A DNA stretch of 64,000 nucleotides from Azospirillum ramasamyi (lineage in GTDB: Bacteria; Pseudomonadota; Alphaproteobacteria; Azospirillales; Azospirillaceae), in the NCBI RefSeq assembly GCF_003233655.1, contig NZ_CP029829.1:816978-880977 (forward strand). The letters are read 5' to 3'. The notes below the pieces were generated by a model. It did not search any database. It saw only the letters and a list, made by a program, of their open reading frames with translations, and was not told the origin of the DNA. Positions 8,759 to 17,258 of this stretch are shown here, in pieces; positions within the stretch are counted from its first letter, which is position 1; each line of letters starts with the position of its first letter. The position numbers and the translations under genes were made by a program.

Positions 8759-9115
8759 TCAGGCCCGGCGCGGTCCGTCGATGCCGCGGCCGGACGACCG
8801 TTCCGATACGGGGGTTCCGGCAGGCATCCGGCCGCCGCTGCGGCGGCGCAGCGTGGCAAGCGTCAGCGCATGGTGGCTGATGCGGTTGCGGAACTCGGGG
8901 TCCACCCGGCTGAACGCGCTGTAGGCCAGCCTCACGGCGGCGGAAGACCGGGTCCGTCGCGCCTCCCGCAGCGCATCGCGCAGGGTGCGCAGTTCCAGGA
9001 TGCCCGGCACGAAGGCCATCTCCACCGCTTCCGCCAGGATCTCGATGGAGCACAGGGCCGCTTCGTCCTCGAGCGGCAACTCGTCTTGGGCGCGTCTGGC
9101 GGATGGGAGAGTCAT
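8759..9115 (-). CDS. Hypothetical protein, 118 aa
   Basis: Not recognised. A mostly helical, charged protein without a signal peptide or membrane segment. The N-terminal half is acidic (DELPLEDEAALCSIEILAEA) and the C-terminal half is strongly basic (REARRTRSSAAVR, LATLRRRSGGR). Two adjacent in-frame ATGs exist; the one at 9115 is preferred because GGAGG lies 7 nt upstream, whereas it is only 1 nt from the ATG at 9121. It follows the small Cys-rich gene at 9139-9354 by 23 nt on the same strand, so the two are probably one transcript. Confidence 0.65.
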   Translation of the reverse strand: MTLPSARRAQDELPLEDEAALCSIEILAEAVEMAFVPGILELRTLRDALREARRTRSSAAVRLAYSAFSRVDPEFRNRISHHALTLATLRRRSGGRMPAGTPVSERSSGRGIDGPRRA

Positions 9116-9138
9116 CGGCATGCCTCCGGTGGACTTGC

Positions 9139-9354
9139 TCAGGAGCCCAGCAGATCGAGGACCGCCGTCAGGCAAATGTGGCGCGACCGGCAGTCGCCGG
9201 TGCAACCGGTCGGTTCCAGATGTTCCGGGCAATGCTTGCGGCGCAGCGCCTCCAATCCCTGGCGCAGGGCATGCTTCTTCGCTTCCGAGATCACGTCGGT
9301 GATCCGGATGGTTTCCAAAGCGTCCTGCATGGGGTTGGCGGCGTCGATGAACAT
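9139..9354 (-). CDS. Hypothetical small Cys-rich protein, 71 aa
   Basis: Not recognised. An amphipathic N-terminal helix region (MFIDAANPMQDALETIRITD) is followed by a basic stretch and a C-terminal cluster of four cysteines with nearby histidines (HCPEH, GCTGDC, RHIC). That arrangement could bind zinc or another metal; this is inference from spacing only. The ATG at 9354 has GGAG 9 nt upstream; an in-frame TTG at 9375 is the alternative. It is probably co-transcribed with the 118-aa gene downstream. Confidence 0.65.
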   Translation of the reverse strand: MFIDAANPMQDALETIRITDVISEAKKHALRQGLEALRRKHCPEHLEPTGCTGDCRSRHICLTAVLDLLGS

Positions 9355-9559
9355 TGCGGTATGCTCCCTGTCCAAAATCTATGCCGGCCCCTCCTGCAAG
9401 TCCATGAACGGGCTGTAATATCGGTCGCGGAAATTGAAACGAGCTGTGGCGGCTTGCGCCTCAACGCAACGGCCGGTCCTGAAAATCCGGACATTGACGC
9501 GGGCCCGGACGTGCCGCAGCATCGCCGCCGTCGGCGACGTAAGCGTAACGGGAGGATGG

Positions 9560-9901
9560 ATGGAGCGGGCGGTATGGCCGACGCTGGCCCTGTACGGGGC
9601 GGCGGCGCTGGCGGAGATCGCCGGCTGTTTCGCCTTCTGGGCCTGGGCGCGGCTGGGGCGCAGCCTGTGGTGGACGCTGCCGGGGGTGGCCAGCCTGTGC
9701 CTGTTCGCCTGGCTGCTGACGCGGGCCGACGCGGAGTTCGCCGGCCGGGCCTATGCCGCCTATGGCGGCGTCTACATCGCCGCCTCGCTGCTGTGGCTCT
9801 GGCTGGTCGAGGGGGCGCGGCCGGACCGCTGGGATACGGCCGGCGCGCTGGTCTGCCTTGCCGGTGCGGCGATTATCCTCGCTGGTCCCCGCGCGGGCTG
9901 A
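9560..9901 (+). CDS. YnfA family (UPF0060) membrane protein
   Basis: Small integral membrane protein of 113 aa with four predicted transmembrane helices. It carries the YnfA-family pattern: [18 protein letters not shown], then [17 protein letters not shown] and a final [18 protein letters not shown] segment. The family is related to small drug-resistance-type exporters, and its function is poorly defined. The start at 9560 has GGGAGG close upstream. Its 3' end overlaps that of the convergent gene on the minus strand by 29 nt. Confidence 0.9.
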   Translation: MERAVWPTLALYGAAALAEIAGCFAFWAWARLGRSLWWTLPGVASLCLFAWLLTRADAEFAGRAYAAYGGVYIAASLLWLWLVEGARPDRWDTAGALVCLAGAAIILAGPRAG

Positions 9902-10118
9902 GGGCGGGCGGGATCGGCCGGTTGACCGACTGCCGCAGGGCGGGGCCGTTCACCAGGACCAGACGTTTGCCGTCCACCTGAAGATACGCCCCCACGCGCA
10001 CATGGCCCCGGAGGATGTCGTCGTTGAGCATGATCTGCGCCTCCGCCAGGGACAGCGGGGTGCCCTGATAGTATGCACGGCCGTCGGCATGGCGAATCTG
10101 GCTGAATGCGTTGGTCAT
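9873..10118 (-). CDS. Hypothetical protein, 81 aa
   Basis: Not recognised. Small soluble protein with no signal or membrane segment. The central part ([20 protein letters not shown], then [17 protein letters not shown]) looks like a compact alpha/beta fold, and the C-terminus is Pro/Arg-rich. The ATG at 10118 has GGAG 9 nt upstream. The last 29 nt overlap the end of the convergent YnfA-type gene, so the C-terminal residues are encoded opposite that gene. Confidence 0.6.
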   Translation of the reverse strand: MTNAFSQIRHADGRAYYQGTPLSLAEAQIMLNDDILRGHVRVGAYLQVDGKRLVLVNGPALRQSVNRPIPPALSPRGDQRG

Positions 10119-10677
10119 GTCCCGATTCTCCCTATTCAATTATCGAGCGGCGGACCGTCGGGCTTCCCGATGCGTAACGGCGGCAGCCATTGCCGATGCC
10201 GGTACCGGGCGAACGCCTGGAAGGTCCGGTTTATTCCTCCATTCAATGCACGCAGGTCGAAAACCACCGGGGGAGAGATGCCCGGCCGCCGTTCTGGCCG
10301 GCACTCTCCCTTCCGCGAATATCCTGGTGGGAACACTGCCGCAGGTCCAGACTCAAGTGGAAAATGCCACCGAATTGTCGCAGCAAACACGCGCAAAAGA
10401 TGTGATCGAGGGTCCGGCGGCGACGGATTATTTCCGGGAACCGCAGCGCACATTGAACCATGTCAATCGTGCATCCGGTTTCAACCACTAGAGTGCAAAT
10501 GCATCACGCTCCGGCGGCAATGCGAATCATTGGTCTGCCGGAGCTTGGCCGAACGTTGGAAAAGTCCCTGAACGGGGTCATAATACCTCGGTCGAGTGTT
10601 CGAAAGAGCATAGGGGTTGCCTCGTCCTGTTCAGGCAGGCCGGCAGCCAGAGACCTGCAGAGAAGACGGATCGCTTC
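10119..10677. other. Intergenic region of about 560 nt upstream of the PAS-GGDEF-EAL gene
   Basis: Noticeably less GC-rich than its surroundings. No frame in it has a good ribosome site or a recognisable product. The only signal I can support is the promoter candidate at 10556-10585. The length leaves room for an operator or a small RNA, but I see no specific evidence for either. Confidence 0.5.
10556..10585 (+). promoter_or_regulatory. Sigma70-type promoter candidate for the PAS-GGDEF-EAL gene
   Basis: TTGGAA (10556-10561), an 18-nt spacer, then CATAAT (10580-10585). Predicted transcription starts about 85 nt before the GTG start codon. Confidence 0.5.
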
Positions 10678-12882
10678 GTGAACCTACAACCGGCGGATCA
10701 GATGAACGGCTCCGAAATCAGCGGTCCCGACGGCGATGTTTCCGTCCGGGAAGGCGGTGCCGTCGCCCTGCCGCGCGATCCGGCCTTCCTGGCTTCGCTG
10801 GGATCGAGCCTGCTGGCCTCCGATCCCCTCGACCGTTGTGGGGCGCTGCTGGTTTATGTCGACCGCGATCGCGTGATCCGCCATGCCGATCCGCGCTTCG
10901 CCGCCGTGCTGGACGCCGATCCGGCGGACCTCGTCGGCCAACCGCTCGCCGACTTCGATCATCCGGCGATCGCAGCGCTGACGATGGCCATCACGGCGGT
11001 CGGCCAATCACCGTCGCGGTCTTCGGCGCCGCTCGATTGCCTGACGGCCGGCGGCGACGGCCGCCGCTCGATTCTCTGCGGCGGCGTGCTCGCCCACCGC
11101 GACGCCATGGGCGAGACGGTGGGATATCTCGGCACCTTCCACCAGACCGGCGACCCCGACCGCATCGCGGAGTTCGTGACCTGCCGCGATAGCTTCATCG
11201 CGACCCTGCTGGACGCCGCGGTGGACGGCATCATCGTGTCCGACCGCAGCGGCATCATCCGCTCCATCAATCGTGCCTGCTGCCAGTTGTTCGGGTACGA
11301 GGAGAGCGAACTGCTCGGGCGGAACATGACCATCCTGATGCCGCCACCCTTCTCGCGCGACCACAACCGCTACATCGACACCTATATGAAGACGGACCGG
11401 GCCAAGATCATCGGCATCGGCCGTGAAACATTGGGCCAGCGCAAGGACGGCACCGTCTTCCCCATCCATCTCAGCGTCGGCCAGGCGCGACTGGGGGAGG
11501 AGGTGACATTCGTCGGCATCATCCGCGACATCTCCGAACGGCTGGCGGCCGAACAGCGTGCGACATATCTGGCGCGGCACGACCCGCTGACCGGCGTCCT
11601 CACCCGCACCGCCTTCCTGGAGGATTGCGAGGCGCTGTTCGCCGGCCACGGCACGGCGGACGGGGAAGCGGCGGGCGAGGGGTTGTTCGCGCTCTTCTCC
11701 TTCGACGTCGATCAGTTCAGCGACGTGAACGAGGCCTTCGGCTTCCATGTCGGCGACACGGCGCTGAAGGCCATGGTCAGCCGGGTGATCGAGGTCCTGC
11801 CGCCCAACACCATCGTCTGCCGCATCGCCGCCGATGAATTCGCAGCGCTGTCACGGGTGAGCGACGGCGAACATGCGCGGACGCTGGCCGGGGTTCTGCA
11901 CGACCGGCTGACCGCCTCCATCTATGCCGACCGCCATTGGGTGCGGCTGCGCCTGTCGGTCGGGGCGGCGGTACAGGACGATTCGGTCAGCACGCTGGAG
12001 GATCTGAACGCCAAGGCGAAGCTGGCCCTGCAGGCGGTGCAGCACAATGGCGGCAACGCCGTCTGCTTCTACACGCCGGAAATGGCGGCGGCGGCGACGC
12101 GGCGGATGATGCTGACCATGCATCTGACCCACGCCATCGAACGCAACGAACTGCATCTGGTGTATCAGCCCATCGTCGACCGGTACGGCCAAATCCGCTC
12201 GGCGGAGGCTTTGCTGCGCTGGAACCACCATGCGCTGGGGCCGGTTTCTCCCGGCGAGTTCATCCCGGTGGCGGAGGAAAGCGGGCTGATCGTTCCCATC
12301 ACCGATTGGGTGCTGTCCACCGCCGTCGCCCAGATGTCGCGGTGGGAGGATGAGGGCGTGCTGCCCGACCGCGTCTTCCTCAACATCTCCGGACAGCAGT
12401 TCCTGCGCGGCAACCTGACGCTGCGGCTGGAAGAGCTGTTGTCCCAGCATCCGTCACTGCGCAGGCATCTGGGGCTGGAGATCACCGAACAGGCTGCGGT
12501 GCGCGATCTGAAGGTGGCGGTGCGCACGCTGGGGGAACTCGCCGACCTCGGCATCCAGGCGGCCATCGACGATTTCGGCTCCGGCTATTCCTCGCTCAGC
12601 TATGTGCAGCAGCTGCCGGTGGCGAAGCTGAAGATCGACCGCGCCTTCGTCATCGACGTTCCCGAGAATCCCAAGAGCAACGCGCTGGTCCGCGCCGCCG
12701 TCGGCATGGCGCACGGCCTGGGCCTGACCACCGTCGCCGAAGGGGTGGAGACGGCGGAGCAGCGGGATTTCCTGGTGTCGGTCGGCTGCGACATGATGCA
12801 GGGCTATCTCTTCGGCCGGCCGATGGCGCCCGACGCGCTGGCCGACATGGTGCGGGCGCAGGCGGTGCTGCCCTGCGGATAA
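10678..12882 (+). CDS. PAS/heme-PAS-GGDEF-EAL protein, probable oxygen-responsive c-di-GMP phosphodiesterase
   Basis: Cytoplasmic signalling protein of 734 aa. Order: divergent PAS domain (about 55-165), a second PAS (about 172-290), GGDEF (about 300-460), EAL (about 475-730). The second PAS strongly resembles the FixL heme domain: H229 in RDHNRYI matches the FixL proximal heme histidine, and R249 in IIGIGR sits 20 residues later, as in FixL. The GGDEF signature is AADEF (384-388), so cyclase activity is probably lost. The EAL domain keeps E510-A-L, NISGQQF, DDFGSGYSS, KIDRAFV, AEGVET and QGYLFGRP and should hydrolyse c-di-GMP. The layout recalls heme-PAS phosphodiesterases such as DosP and PDEA1. 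Start is GTG at 10678, with ATG at 10702 as the alternative. Confidence 0.92.
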   Translation: MNLQPADQMNGSEISGPDGDVSVREGGAVALPRDPAFLASLGSSLLASDPLDRCGALLVYVDRDRVIRHADPRFAAVLDADPADLVGQPLADFDHPAIAALTMAITAVGQSPSRSSAPLDCLTAGGDGRRSILCGGVLAHRDAMGETVGYLGTFHQTGDPDRIAEFVTCRDSFIATLLDAAVDGIIVSDRSGIIRSINRACCQLFGYEESELLGRNMTILMPPPFSRDHNRYIDTYMKTDRAKIIGIGRETLGQRKDGTVFPIHLSVGQARLGEEVTFVGIIRDISERLAAEQRATYLARHDPLTGVLTRTAFLEDCEALFAGHGTADGEAAGEGLFALFSFDVDQFSDVNEAFGFHVGDTALKAMVSRVIEVLPPNTIVCRIAADEFAALSRVSDGEHARTLAGVLHDRLTASIYADRHWVRLRLSVGAAVQDDSVSTLEDLNAKAKLALQAVQHNGGNAVCFYTPEMAAAATRRMMLTMHLTHAIERNELHLVYQPIVDRYGQIRSAEALLRWNHHALGPVSPGEFIPVAEESGLIVPITDWVLSTAVAQMSRWEDEGVLPDRVFLNISGQQFLRGNLTLRLEELLSQHPSLRRHLGLEITEQAAVRDLKVAVRTLGELADLGIQAAIDDFGSGYSSLSYVQQLPVAKLKIDRAFVIDVPENPKSNALVRAAVGMAHGLGLTTVAEGVETAEQRDFLVSVGCDMMQGYLFGRPMAPDALADMVRAQAVLPCG

Positions 12883-12910
12883 ATCCCAACTCGACAGAAT
12901 CGGCTGCAAC

Positions 12911-12946
12911 TGATATCCATTCTCACGACCTTGAGAGTCATTCGCA
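12911..12946. promoter_or_regulatory. Two tandem Fur-like boxes upstream of the iron-binding protein gene
   Basis: TGATATCCATTCTCA (12911-12925) and TGAGAGTCATTCGCA (12932-12946) are two 7-1-7 type sites matching the TGAGAAT-N-ATTCTCA pattern of Fur operators. They match each other at 11 of 15 positions and are offset by 21 bp, so they face the same side of the helix. They lie 16-51 nt before the ferric-iron binding protein start. Confidence 0.55.
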
Positions 12947-12961
12947 GTTCGGGAGTGTAGA

Positions 12962-13984
12962 ATGTTCATCAACAAGTTTGCCGGAATCGCGTTCGCCGTC
13001 GGTGCCTTGACCGCCTTCTCCGTCCAGGCCCAGGAAGTGAATATCTACAACTCGCGGCATTACAACACCGACCGGGCGATCTACGATAACTTCACGAAAG
13101 CGACCGGCATCAAGGTCAACATCATCGAAGGCAACCACGACGAACTGATCCAGCGCATCAAGTCGGAGGGCGCCAGCAGCCCGGCCGACCTGTTCATCAC
13201 CGTGGACGCCGGCCGCCTGGCCGCCGCGGCGAAGGAGGGGCTGCTCGCCCCGGTCACCTCGCCCGCGCTCGACGCCATCAAGGTTCCGTCCAACCTGCGC
13301 GATCCGAACGGCGCCTGGTGGGGCCTGTCCAGCCGCGCCCGCATCGTCGTCTATGCCCGCGACCGGGTGAAGCCGGAGCAGATCAAGAATTACGAAGACC
13401 TCGCCAAGGAGGAATGGAAGGGCCGCGTCCTGACCCGCACCGGCACCCATCCCTACAGCCTGGCCCTGACCGCCTCGATGATCGAAGCCCAGGGCGAGGA
13501 GAAGACGGAGGAGTGGGTGAAGGGGCTGGTCGCCAACCTCGCCCGTAAGCCGCAGGGCGGCGACACCGACCAGATCCGGGCGGTCGCCGTGGGCGAGGGC
13601 GACGTCGCCATCGCCAACACCTATTACGTCGGCAAGCTGATCACCTCCGCCAAGCAGGAGGACCGCGAGGTCGCCTCGAAGATCGGCGTGATCTTCCCCA
13701 ACCAGGACAACCGCGGCACCCATGTGAACCTCAGCGGCGCCGGCGTGGTGAAGACCTCCAAGAACCAGGAGAACGCCCGCAAGCTGCTGGAATACCTGCT
13801 GAGCCCCGAGGCGCAGCGGCTGTTCGCCGACGGCAACATGGAGTATCCGGTCAACCCGGCGGTCCAGCCCCATCCGGAGCTGGTGAAGCTCGGCAACTTC
13901 AAGGCCGCCGACGTCAACGCCGCCGCCTTCGCCGCCTACACCCCGCAGGCGCTGCGCATCATGGACCGTGCCGGCTGGAAGTAA
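12962..13984 (+). CDS. Ferric iron ABC transporter, periplasmic binding protein (FbpA/FutA/IdiA type)
   Basis: Periplasmic Fe(III)-binding component of an iron ABC importer. A signal peptide (MFINKFAGIAFAVGALTAFS, cleavage near VQA-QE) is followed by a mature protein starting EVNIYNSRHYNTD, the typical opening of the FutA/IdiA family. The adjacent tyrosine pair in IANTYYVGKL fits the FbpA/FutA iron-ligand tyrosines. At 340 aa the length is standard. GGGAG precedes the ATG. Two Fur-like boxes in the promoter support iron repression. The ATPase gene follows 1 nt after the stop, but the permease is not next to it. Confidence 0.93.
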   Translation: MFINKFAGIAFAVGALTAFSVQAQEVNIYNSRHYNTDRAIYDNFTKATGIKVNIIEGNHDELIQRIKSEGASSPADLFITVDAGRLAAAAKEGLLAPVTSPALDAIKVPSNLRDPNGAWWGLSSRARIVVYARDRVKPEQIKNYEDLAKEEWKGRVLTRTGTHPYSLALTASMIEAQGEEKTEEWVKGLVANLARKPQGGDTDQIRAVAVGEGDVAIANTYYVGKLITSAKQEDREVASKIGVIFPNQDNRGTHVNLSGAGVVKTSKNQENARKLLEYLLSPEAQRLFADGNMEYPVNPAVQPHPELVKLGNFKAADVNAAAFAAYTPQALRIMDRAGWK

Positions 13985-13985
13985 G

Positions 13986-15074
13986 ATGACCGAGGCCCCG
14001 TTCACCGTGAAATCGTCCGCCCCCTCTCCTTCGTCTGTCGTCCTGACGGGCATCACCCACCGCTACGGGCCGCTGACCGCCGTCGACGACGTGTCGCTGT
14101 CGGTCGCCCCGCGGGAGGTGGTCTGCATCGTCGGCCCGTCGGGCTGCGGCAAATCGACCCTGCTGCGGCTGATCAGCGGATTGGAGACGGTCCAGGCCGG
14201 GACGATCACGGTGGACGGGGTGCCGCTCGCCACCGCCGACCGTTCCCTGCCGCCGGAAAGGCGGCCGGTCGGCATGATGTTCCAGGATTTCGCGCTGTTC
14301 CCGCACCTGACCGTCGCGGGCAACATCGCCTTCGGCCAGACCGACCGCCCCCGCGCCGAGCGCAAGCGGCGGGTGGCCGAACTGCTCGAAACCATGGCGC
14401 TGACCCGCTACGCCGACGCCTATCCGCACACTTTGTCGGGCGGGCAGCAGCAGCGGGTGGCGCTGGCCCGCGCCATGGCGCGCGATCCCAAGGTTCTCCT
14501 GCTGGACGAACCCTTCTCCGCCCTCGACGAGCAGCTTCGCCGCTCGGTGCGCGAAGAGGTTGTGCGGATCATCCGCGCCAGCGGCATCGCCACCATCGTC
14601 GTCACCCACGACCCGGAAGAGGCGATGGAGATGGGCAACCGCGTGGTGGTGATGGAGGCCGGACGCATCGTCCAGGCCGACACGCCGGTCAACCTCTACC
14701 AGCGCCCGGCCAACAGCTTCGTCGCCCGCCTGTTCGGCGAGGTGAACCGTTTTGAATCGACGGTGCGCGACGGCCAGATCGTCACGCCGCTCGGCCGCAT
14801 CCAGGCGCCGCACCTGCCCGGCGGGACCAGGGTGGAGGTCGCCTGCCGTGTCGAGGATCTGGAACTGGTGCCGCTCGGCGCCCGCCCCGACGCGGTGCCG
14901 GTGCGTGTCCGCCACTCCAGCTTTCTGGGTCCGGCGACGCGGGTCTGCCTGGATTTGCCGGACGGCACTTCCGAGGTCCATGCCCGCCTGCCGGGCCATG
15001 TGGACGTCCGCGCCGGCGAGGAACTCTCCGCCGCGATAGCGGCCGAACGGGTGATGGTGTTCCCGGCGGAGTGA
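13986..15074 (+). CDS. Ferric iron ABC transporter ATPase (FbpC/FutC type)
   Basis: Cytoplasmic ATPase driving import of the ligand held by the upstream binding protein. Walker A GPSGCGKST, Q-loop FQDFALFPH, signature LSGGQQQRVALARA, Walker B VLLLDEPFSALD and switch His in VVTHDPEEA are all intact. A C-terminal regulatory beta domain (about 240-362) is present, as in FbpC/PotA-like subunits. The ATG at 13986 follows the binding-protein stop by 1 nt, so the two are coupled; an upstream in-frame GTG (13968) would overlap that gene. A REP-like hairpin follows. The most likely permease partner is the gene at 20157-21830 on the other strand. Confidence 0.93.
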   Translation: MTEAPFTVKSSAPSPSSVVLTGITHRYGPLTAVDDVSLSVAPREVVCIVGPSGCGKSTLLRLISGLETVQAGTITVDGVPLATADRSLPPERRPVGMMFQDFALFPHLTVAGNIAFGQTDRPRAERKRRVAELLETMALTRYADAYPHTLSGGQQQRVALARAMARDPKVLLLDEPFSALDEQLRRSVREEVVRIIRASGIATIVVTHDPEEAMEMGNRVVVMEAGRIVQADTPVNLYQRPANSFVARLFGEVNRFESTVRDGQIVTPLGRIQAPHLPGGTRVEVACRVEDLELVPLGARPDAVPVRVRHSSFLGPATRVCLDLPDGTSEVHARLPGHVDVRAGEELSAAIAAERVMVFPAE

Positions 15075-15106
15075 ATGGTTTGTCGGGGCGGATGCCCGCT
15101 CCCTGA

Positions 15107-15157
15107 CCCTCTCCCGCCGGGCGGGGGAGGTTAGGTGGGGTTAACTCCGCCCCACCT
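15107..15157. repeat. REP-like palindromic element, copy 1
   Basis: A near-perfect 11-bp hairpin (CCTCTCCCGCC, 15108-15118, with GGCGGGGGAGG ending at 15130) is followed by a second 8-bp hairpin (AGGTGGGG / CCCCACCT, 15133-15157). It lies shortly after the iron ATPase stop. Related copies follow tamA (26023-26053) and comEC (63696-63730). Confidence 0.6.
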
Positions 15158-15171
15158 GCAAACACCCAGCC

Positions 15172-16971
15172 TCAAGCCCCCGCCCGCACCTCGTCCTCGC
15201 CGAACTGCAGCCGGCACAGCCGCGCATAGGCGCCGTCGGCGGCGATCAGCGCGTCATGGGTGCCCTGTTCGATGATGCGGCCACCTTCCATGACCACGAT
15301 GCGGTCGGCGTTGCGCACGGTCGCCAGCCGGTGGGCGATCACCAGAGTGGTGCGTCCCTCGGTCAGCCGCTCCAATGCCGCCTGGACCAGGCGTTCCGAC
15401 TCGCTGTCGAGCGCGCTGGTCGCCTCGTCCAGCAGCAGGATCGGCGCGTCCTTCAGGAAGGCGCGGGCCAGCGCCAGCCTCTGGCGTTCACCGCCCGACA
15501 GCTTCACGCCGCGGTCGCCGATCACCGTGTCGTAGCCCTCGGGCAAGCGCGAGACGAAATCATGGGCGGCGGCGGCCTTGGCGGCGGCGACGATCTCCTC
15601 CATCCCGGCATCGAGCCGGCCGAAGCCGATGTTGGCGCGCACCGTGTCGTTGAACAGCACCGTGTCCTGGCTGACGATCGACACCGCGCCGCGCAGGCTG
15701 CGCAGGGTGGCGCCGCGCACGTCCTGGCCGTCGACCAGCACCTCGCCCCCCGTCACGTCGTAGAGGCGCGGGATCAGGTTGAAGACGGTCGACTTGCCGG
15801 CGCCGCTGCGCCCGACCAGCGCCACCGTGCTGCCGGCCGGCACGTCGAGGTCGATGCCCTTCAGCGTGTCGCCCGCGGCCTCGCCGCCGGCTTCATAGGA
15901 GAAGCGGACGCCGCGCAGGGCGACGGCGCCCTCGGTCACGGTCAGTGGCTTGGCGTCGGGCCGCTCCAGGATGGTCGGCTGCTGGTCCAGCAGTTCGAAG
16001 ATGCGCTGGGCGGCGGCGAGCCCCTCCTGCAGGGCGGCGTTGAGCGTGCCGATGGCGCGCACCGGCTGGGCCGCCATCAGCAGCGCGCCGACGAAGCCTG
16101 AAAACGCGCCGACCGAACCCTCGCCCATCGTCATGCGGTAGCCGGCGAAGGCGATCACCCCCGCCACCGCGACGCCGCCAAGCACCTCCATCATCGGATC
16201 GATGCGCGAACGGGCGCGCACCGCCTTCATGGTCAGCTGGTAGTTCTCATGAAAGGCGCGGCCGGCGCGGGCGCGTTCGTAATCTTCCAGATTGTAGGTC
16301 TTGACCATGCGCGCGCCCGACAGGCTTTCGGTCAGCAGCGAGGTCATGTCGCCCATCTGCGCCTGGGTGTCGCGCGAGACGCGGCGCAGGCGCTTGCCGA
16401 TGCGGACGATCGGCACCGCGGCGATGGGATAGATGATGAAGACGATCAGCGACAGCAGCCAGTCGAGATAGAACATCGACCCGACCAGCGCGATCACCGT
16501 CAGGATGTCGCGCACCAGACCGGTCAGCGTGCGGGTCAGCGCATTGCGGATCAGGTCGACGTCGTTGATGAAGCGCGAGGTCAGCGCCCCGGTCGGGGTG
16601 GCGTGCAGCTGCGCCATGTCGGCGGTCTGCAGATGGGTGAACATCGACAGGCGGACGTCGGCGATGACGCGCTGGACGATGTCGCTGGTCACCACGGTCT
16701 GGGCGTAGAGCGACGCCCCCTTGATCACCGTCACCGCGACGATCGCCAGGGGAATCGCCAGCAGCATGCCGCGGTCCTGGGCGGAGAACATGGCATAGGA
16801 CCGGTCGATCAGCAGCGGATAGGCGCCGGTCGCCGCCGCCACCACCGCCATCAGCAGGAAGGACAGCATCAGCTTGCCGCGATAGGGCCGCACCCACTCG
16901 CGCCACATCCGCGCCACCAGCCGCTCGGTCGCCGCATCCAGGCGCAGGGGCTTGCCGCTCTTGTTCGTCAC
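15172..16971 (-). CDS. MsbA-like lipid/multidrug ABC exporter
   Basis: Half-size ABC exporter of 599 aa: six-helix transmembrane domain (about 30-330) fused to a nucleotide-binding domain (about 355-590). Walker A GRSGAGKST, signature LSGGERQRLALARA, Walker B ILLLDEATSALD and switch His in VIAHRLATV are intact. It resembles MsbA-type lipid A flippases and related exporters, working as a homodimer in the inner membrane. Substrate is not certain; MsbA itself may be encoded elsewhere. The start is GTG at 16971. It faces the iron ATPase gene convergently, separated by a REP-like element. Confidence 0.92.
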   Translation of the reverse strand: MTNKSGKPLRLDAATERLVARMWREWVRPYRGKLMLSFLLMAVVAAATGAYPLLIDRSYAMFSAQDRGMLLAIPLAIVAVTVIKGASLYAQTVVTSDIVQRVIADVRLSMFTHLQTADMAQLHATPTGALTSRFINDVDLIRNALTRTLTGLVRDILTVIALVGSMFYLDWLLSLIVFIIYPIAAVPIVRIGKRLRRVSRDTQAQMGDMTSLLTESLSGARMVKTYNLEDYERARAGRAFHENYQLTMKAVRARSRIDPMMEVLGGVAVAGVIAFAGYRMTMGEGSVGAFSGFVGALLMAAQPVRAIGTLNAALQEGLAAAQRIFELLDQQPTILERPDAKPLTVTEGAVALRGVRFSYEAGGEAAGDTLKGIDLDVPAGSTVALVGRSGAGKSTVFNLIPRLYDVTGGEVLVDGQDVRGATLRSLRGAVSIVSQDTVLFNDTVRANIGFGRLDAGMEEIVAAAKAAAAHDFVSRLPEGYDTVIGDRGVKLSGGERQRLALARAFLKDAPILLLDEATSALDSESERLVQAALERLTEGRTTLVIAHRLATVRNADRIVVMEGGRIIEQGTHDALIAADGAYARLCRLQFGEDEVRAGA

Positions 16972-17258
16972 GGTCGCATCCGATCTCTAATCCGTTGCCG
17001 ATGGCTTAGCCCATGGGCTTCGGCTTTGTCCACCGGTCGGCGCGGCGGTCCGCCTCCGGTTACAGGCTTCCTCTGCCGCTTTCGTGCCGGATGGCGGATG
17101 ATCGGATTGGCGGATTTTCACGCCGCGGCAGGGCTCCGCCCCGGAGCGGCCGGCCGTCTTCGCGACCGGCCCGCAGGACAAGTCCCGCAGGCCGGTCCGC
17201 GGAAAGCGCCGGATCGCTCACCGGCGCATGGGCGGCTGTCCTGATTATCGTTTCCTGC

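Noticed and set aside
10243..10491. Short open frames on both strands in the 10.1-10.7 kb gap
   Set aside because: No ribosome sites, no domain resemblance, and unusual composition (many Cys and Arg) typical of non-coding translation.
10590..10620. GTTCGAAAG near 10600 as a possible tRNA T-arm
   Set aside because: No acceptor stem or anticodon arm can be folded around it. I found no tRNA cloverleaf in any intergenic region.
16972..17258. Several frames across the gap downstream of the small lipoprotein gene
   Set aside because: Arg/Pro-rich translations without ribosome sites. The stretch contains only small GC palindromes and I see no gene in it.
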